Shown: positions 5,630 through 6,629 of the stretch, in pieces | Position numbering within the stretch: the first letter of the stretch is position 1 | Layout of the letters: each line of letters starts with the position of its first letter | Assembly: GCA_025455225.1 (NCBI GenBank) | Contig: JALOMY010000162.1 | Coordinates: forward strand, 1 to 6,629 | Direction of reading: 5' to 3' | Length of the DNA stretch: 6,629 nt | Source: Cyclobacteriaceae bacterium | GTDB lineage: Bacteria; Bacteroidota; Bacteroidia; Cytophagales; Cyclobacteriaceae | Program-made: the position numbers and the translations under genes | The notes under the pieces: model-generated | What the model saw: only the letters and a program-made list of their open reading frames with translations | The model's database searches: none | Told to the model about the DNA's origin: nothing

Positions 5630-6629
5630 TTAACGAAGCAGTTTCACTAACCGGCTTGTGATTTCTTTTCGTGAATAACTGGAAATACCGGATGGCTTAA
5701 CAAACTGACCTTGGTTGTTTTTCCAATGTAAGTACTGTTCCCGGAGAATTCGTTTAAGTCCTTCTTTGTCTTCATGATCAACCATAAAACCTGTACCCGC
5801 TTGCGTTAATACTTCGGCTGCATCGCTCTGTACCGGACCAATACCCAAAACGGGTACACCGGTAGCGATGTATTCAAACAACTTGCCCGGGAAAAAGCCG
5901 TGCGGATCGCGGTAGCCGGTCAGGATTAAAAGCAACAAGGATGTACTTCCGTAATATTGCATAACCTGTTCATGCGATACATTGCCAGTGAAATGAACAT
6001 AGGGTTGTACTTCAGGACGGGCACGGATATAGGCCTTGAAGGGTTCATACACTTCACCGACAAATTCAATCACAACCTTCGAACGGAAATCTTCGTCCTC
6101 CTGAAGTAGTTCGTGGAAGGCATTCATAAACGGTACCGGATCGCGCTGCTCATTGACAATTCCAATGTGCCGGATGGTAAATTTTTTGGATCGCACATAA
6201 ACCAACTTTAGGAAATCTTCTTCGTCAAACCCATTGGTCAATAGTTCAACTTTTCTTCCCGATAAGGCTTCAAATCGCTCTACATAAAAAGGAGTTACGG
6301 AAACGACATGATCAGCCGAGATCAGAACTTTTTGTTCCAATTTCTTATGTCTTCGCATAGCCCACATTCCGGTTCCAAACTTTTCCCATAAACCCCACTC
6401 CGTCCAGGGATCACGAAAGTCAGCAATCCAGTTCAGGTCCGGATTTTTTTTCTTAAGCTTCAACCCGATGAGATGCATACTGTGAGGCGGACCGGTTGTA
6501 ATGATGGTGGTGATCTTGCGTTCCTTCAAGAAGTCATGAAGAAACCGAACCGAAGGTTTGATCCAGAAAATGCGCGGATCCGGAATAAACAAGTTAGCAC
6601 GAACCCAGGTGGCCAGGCGTTGAAAACCG
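5630..6629 (-). CDS. Glycosyltransferase, GT4-like (partial, N-terminus beyond the window)
   Basis: The gene ends at the TAA at 5630-5632, and its frame stays open to the right edge, so about 333 C-terminal residues are visible. The fold appears to be GT-B. The visible N-terminal half contains TGPPHSMH (about 6476-6499) and, 14 residues after that motif, the block WIADFRDPWTEWG, a combination I know from Bacteroidota GT4-like glycosyltransferases. The C-terminal half has the nucleotide-sugar-binding segment GKLFEYIATGVPVL (5846-5887), where the Glu of FEYIATG is the expected donor-contacting residue. Such enzymes move a sugar from an activated donor to a lipid, polysaccharide or protein acceptor at the cytoplasmic face; donor and acceptor cannot be told here. 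A TTG at 6592 is in frame, but codons upstream of it (reading GFQRLATWVRAN) look like normal family sequence, so it is internal and not the start. The cupin at 3875-4402 could also handle sugars, but the intervening hydrolase faces the other way. Confidence 0.92.
   Translation of the reverse strand, partial: GFQRLATWVRANLFIPDPRIFWIKPSVRFLHDFLKERKITTIITTGPPHSMHLIGLKLKKKNPDLNWIADFRDPWTEWGLWEKFGTGMWAMRRHKKLEQKVLISADHVVSVTPFYVERFEALSGRKVELLTNGFDEEDFLKLVYVRSKKFTIRHIGIVNEQRDPVPFMNAFHELLQEDEDFRSKVVIEFVGEVYEPFKAYIRARPEVQPYVHFTGNVSHEQVMQYYGSTSLLLLILTGYRDPHGFFPGKLFEYIATGVPVLGIGPVQSDAAEVLTQAGTGFMVDHEDKEGLKRILREQYLHWKNNQGQFVKPSGISSYSRKEITSRLVKLLR

Noticed and set aside
6590..6592. TTG at 6592 as the glycosyltransferase start
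   Set aside because: The frame is open upstream to the window edge and encodes family-like sequence, so the codon is internal and the gene is partial.
1..6629. A new multi-gene defence, mobile or biosynthetic system
   Set aside because: Gene directions alternate, the families are common housekeeping or metabolic types, and there are no mobile-element ends, direct-repeat arrays, nucleases or conserved multi-gene unit to support one.

Overview
The window is most simply read as ordinary chromosomal sequence from a Bacteroidota bacterium, probably of the Cytophagales type. The evidence is moderate GC content, genes without clear Shine-Dalgarno sequences, one perfect TAnnTTTG -7 element, a short lipoprotein signal peptide, and protein families typical of that phylum: a DUF4932-type lipoprotein, a stand-alone mannose-6-phosphate-isomerase-like cupin, and a GT4-like glycosyltransferase with the GPPHSMH / DFRDPW signature. 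This assignment rests on recognition of families, not on a search.

Positions 1-2580 hold four plus-strand genes: a VOC/glyoxalase-fold protein, a cyclase (kynurenine-formamidase-like) metal hydrolase, a small unrecognised acidic protein, and an RsgA-type ribosome-assembly GTPase. The last two are nearly contiguous (4-base gap with the preferred ATG) and are probably co-transcribed. The first three are separated by 49 and 80 bases, and the 80-base gap contains a possible promoter. After a 99-base gap comes a plus-strand lipoprotein (2680-3834) with an HEFGH zinc-peptidase motif.

This gene converges on a minus-strand cupin gene (3875-4402). The cupin is divergent from a dienelactone-hydrolase-family gene (4668-5552). 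The 265-base divergent intergenic region holds the richest regulatory-looking structure in the window: weak candidate promoters for each gene, a T9 tract, and two inverted TGACGT half-sites with centres 31 bp apart. The hydrolase in turn converges on a minus-strand glycosyltransferase (5630-6629) that runs off the right edge, so its N-terminus is missing.

The genes do not form one evident pathway. VOC protein, cyclase and dienelactone hydrolase are all small-molecule or detoxification enzymes, and the cupin and glycosyltransferase could both relate to surface sugars, but each link is inference. I found no tRNA, rRNA, CRISPR array, insertion sequence, toxin-antitoxin pair or phage gene, no frameshifted gene, and no convincing evidence of a new multi-gene system. 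The most useful second looks are the uncharacterised peptidase-like lipoprotein, the small gene in front of rsgA, the cupin with an altered metal-binding motif, and the divergent control region.
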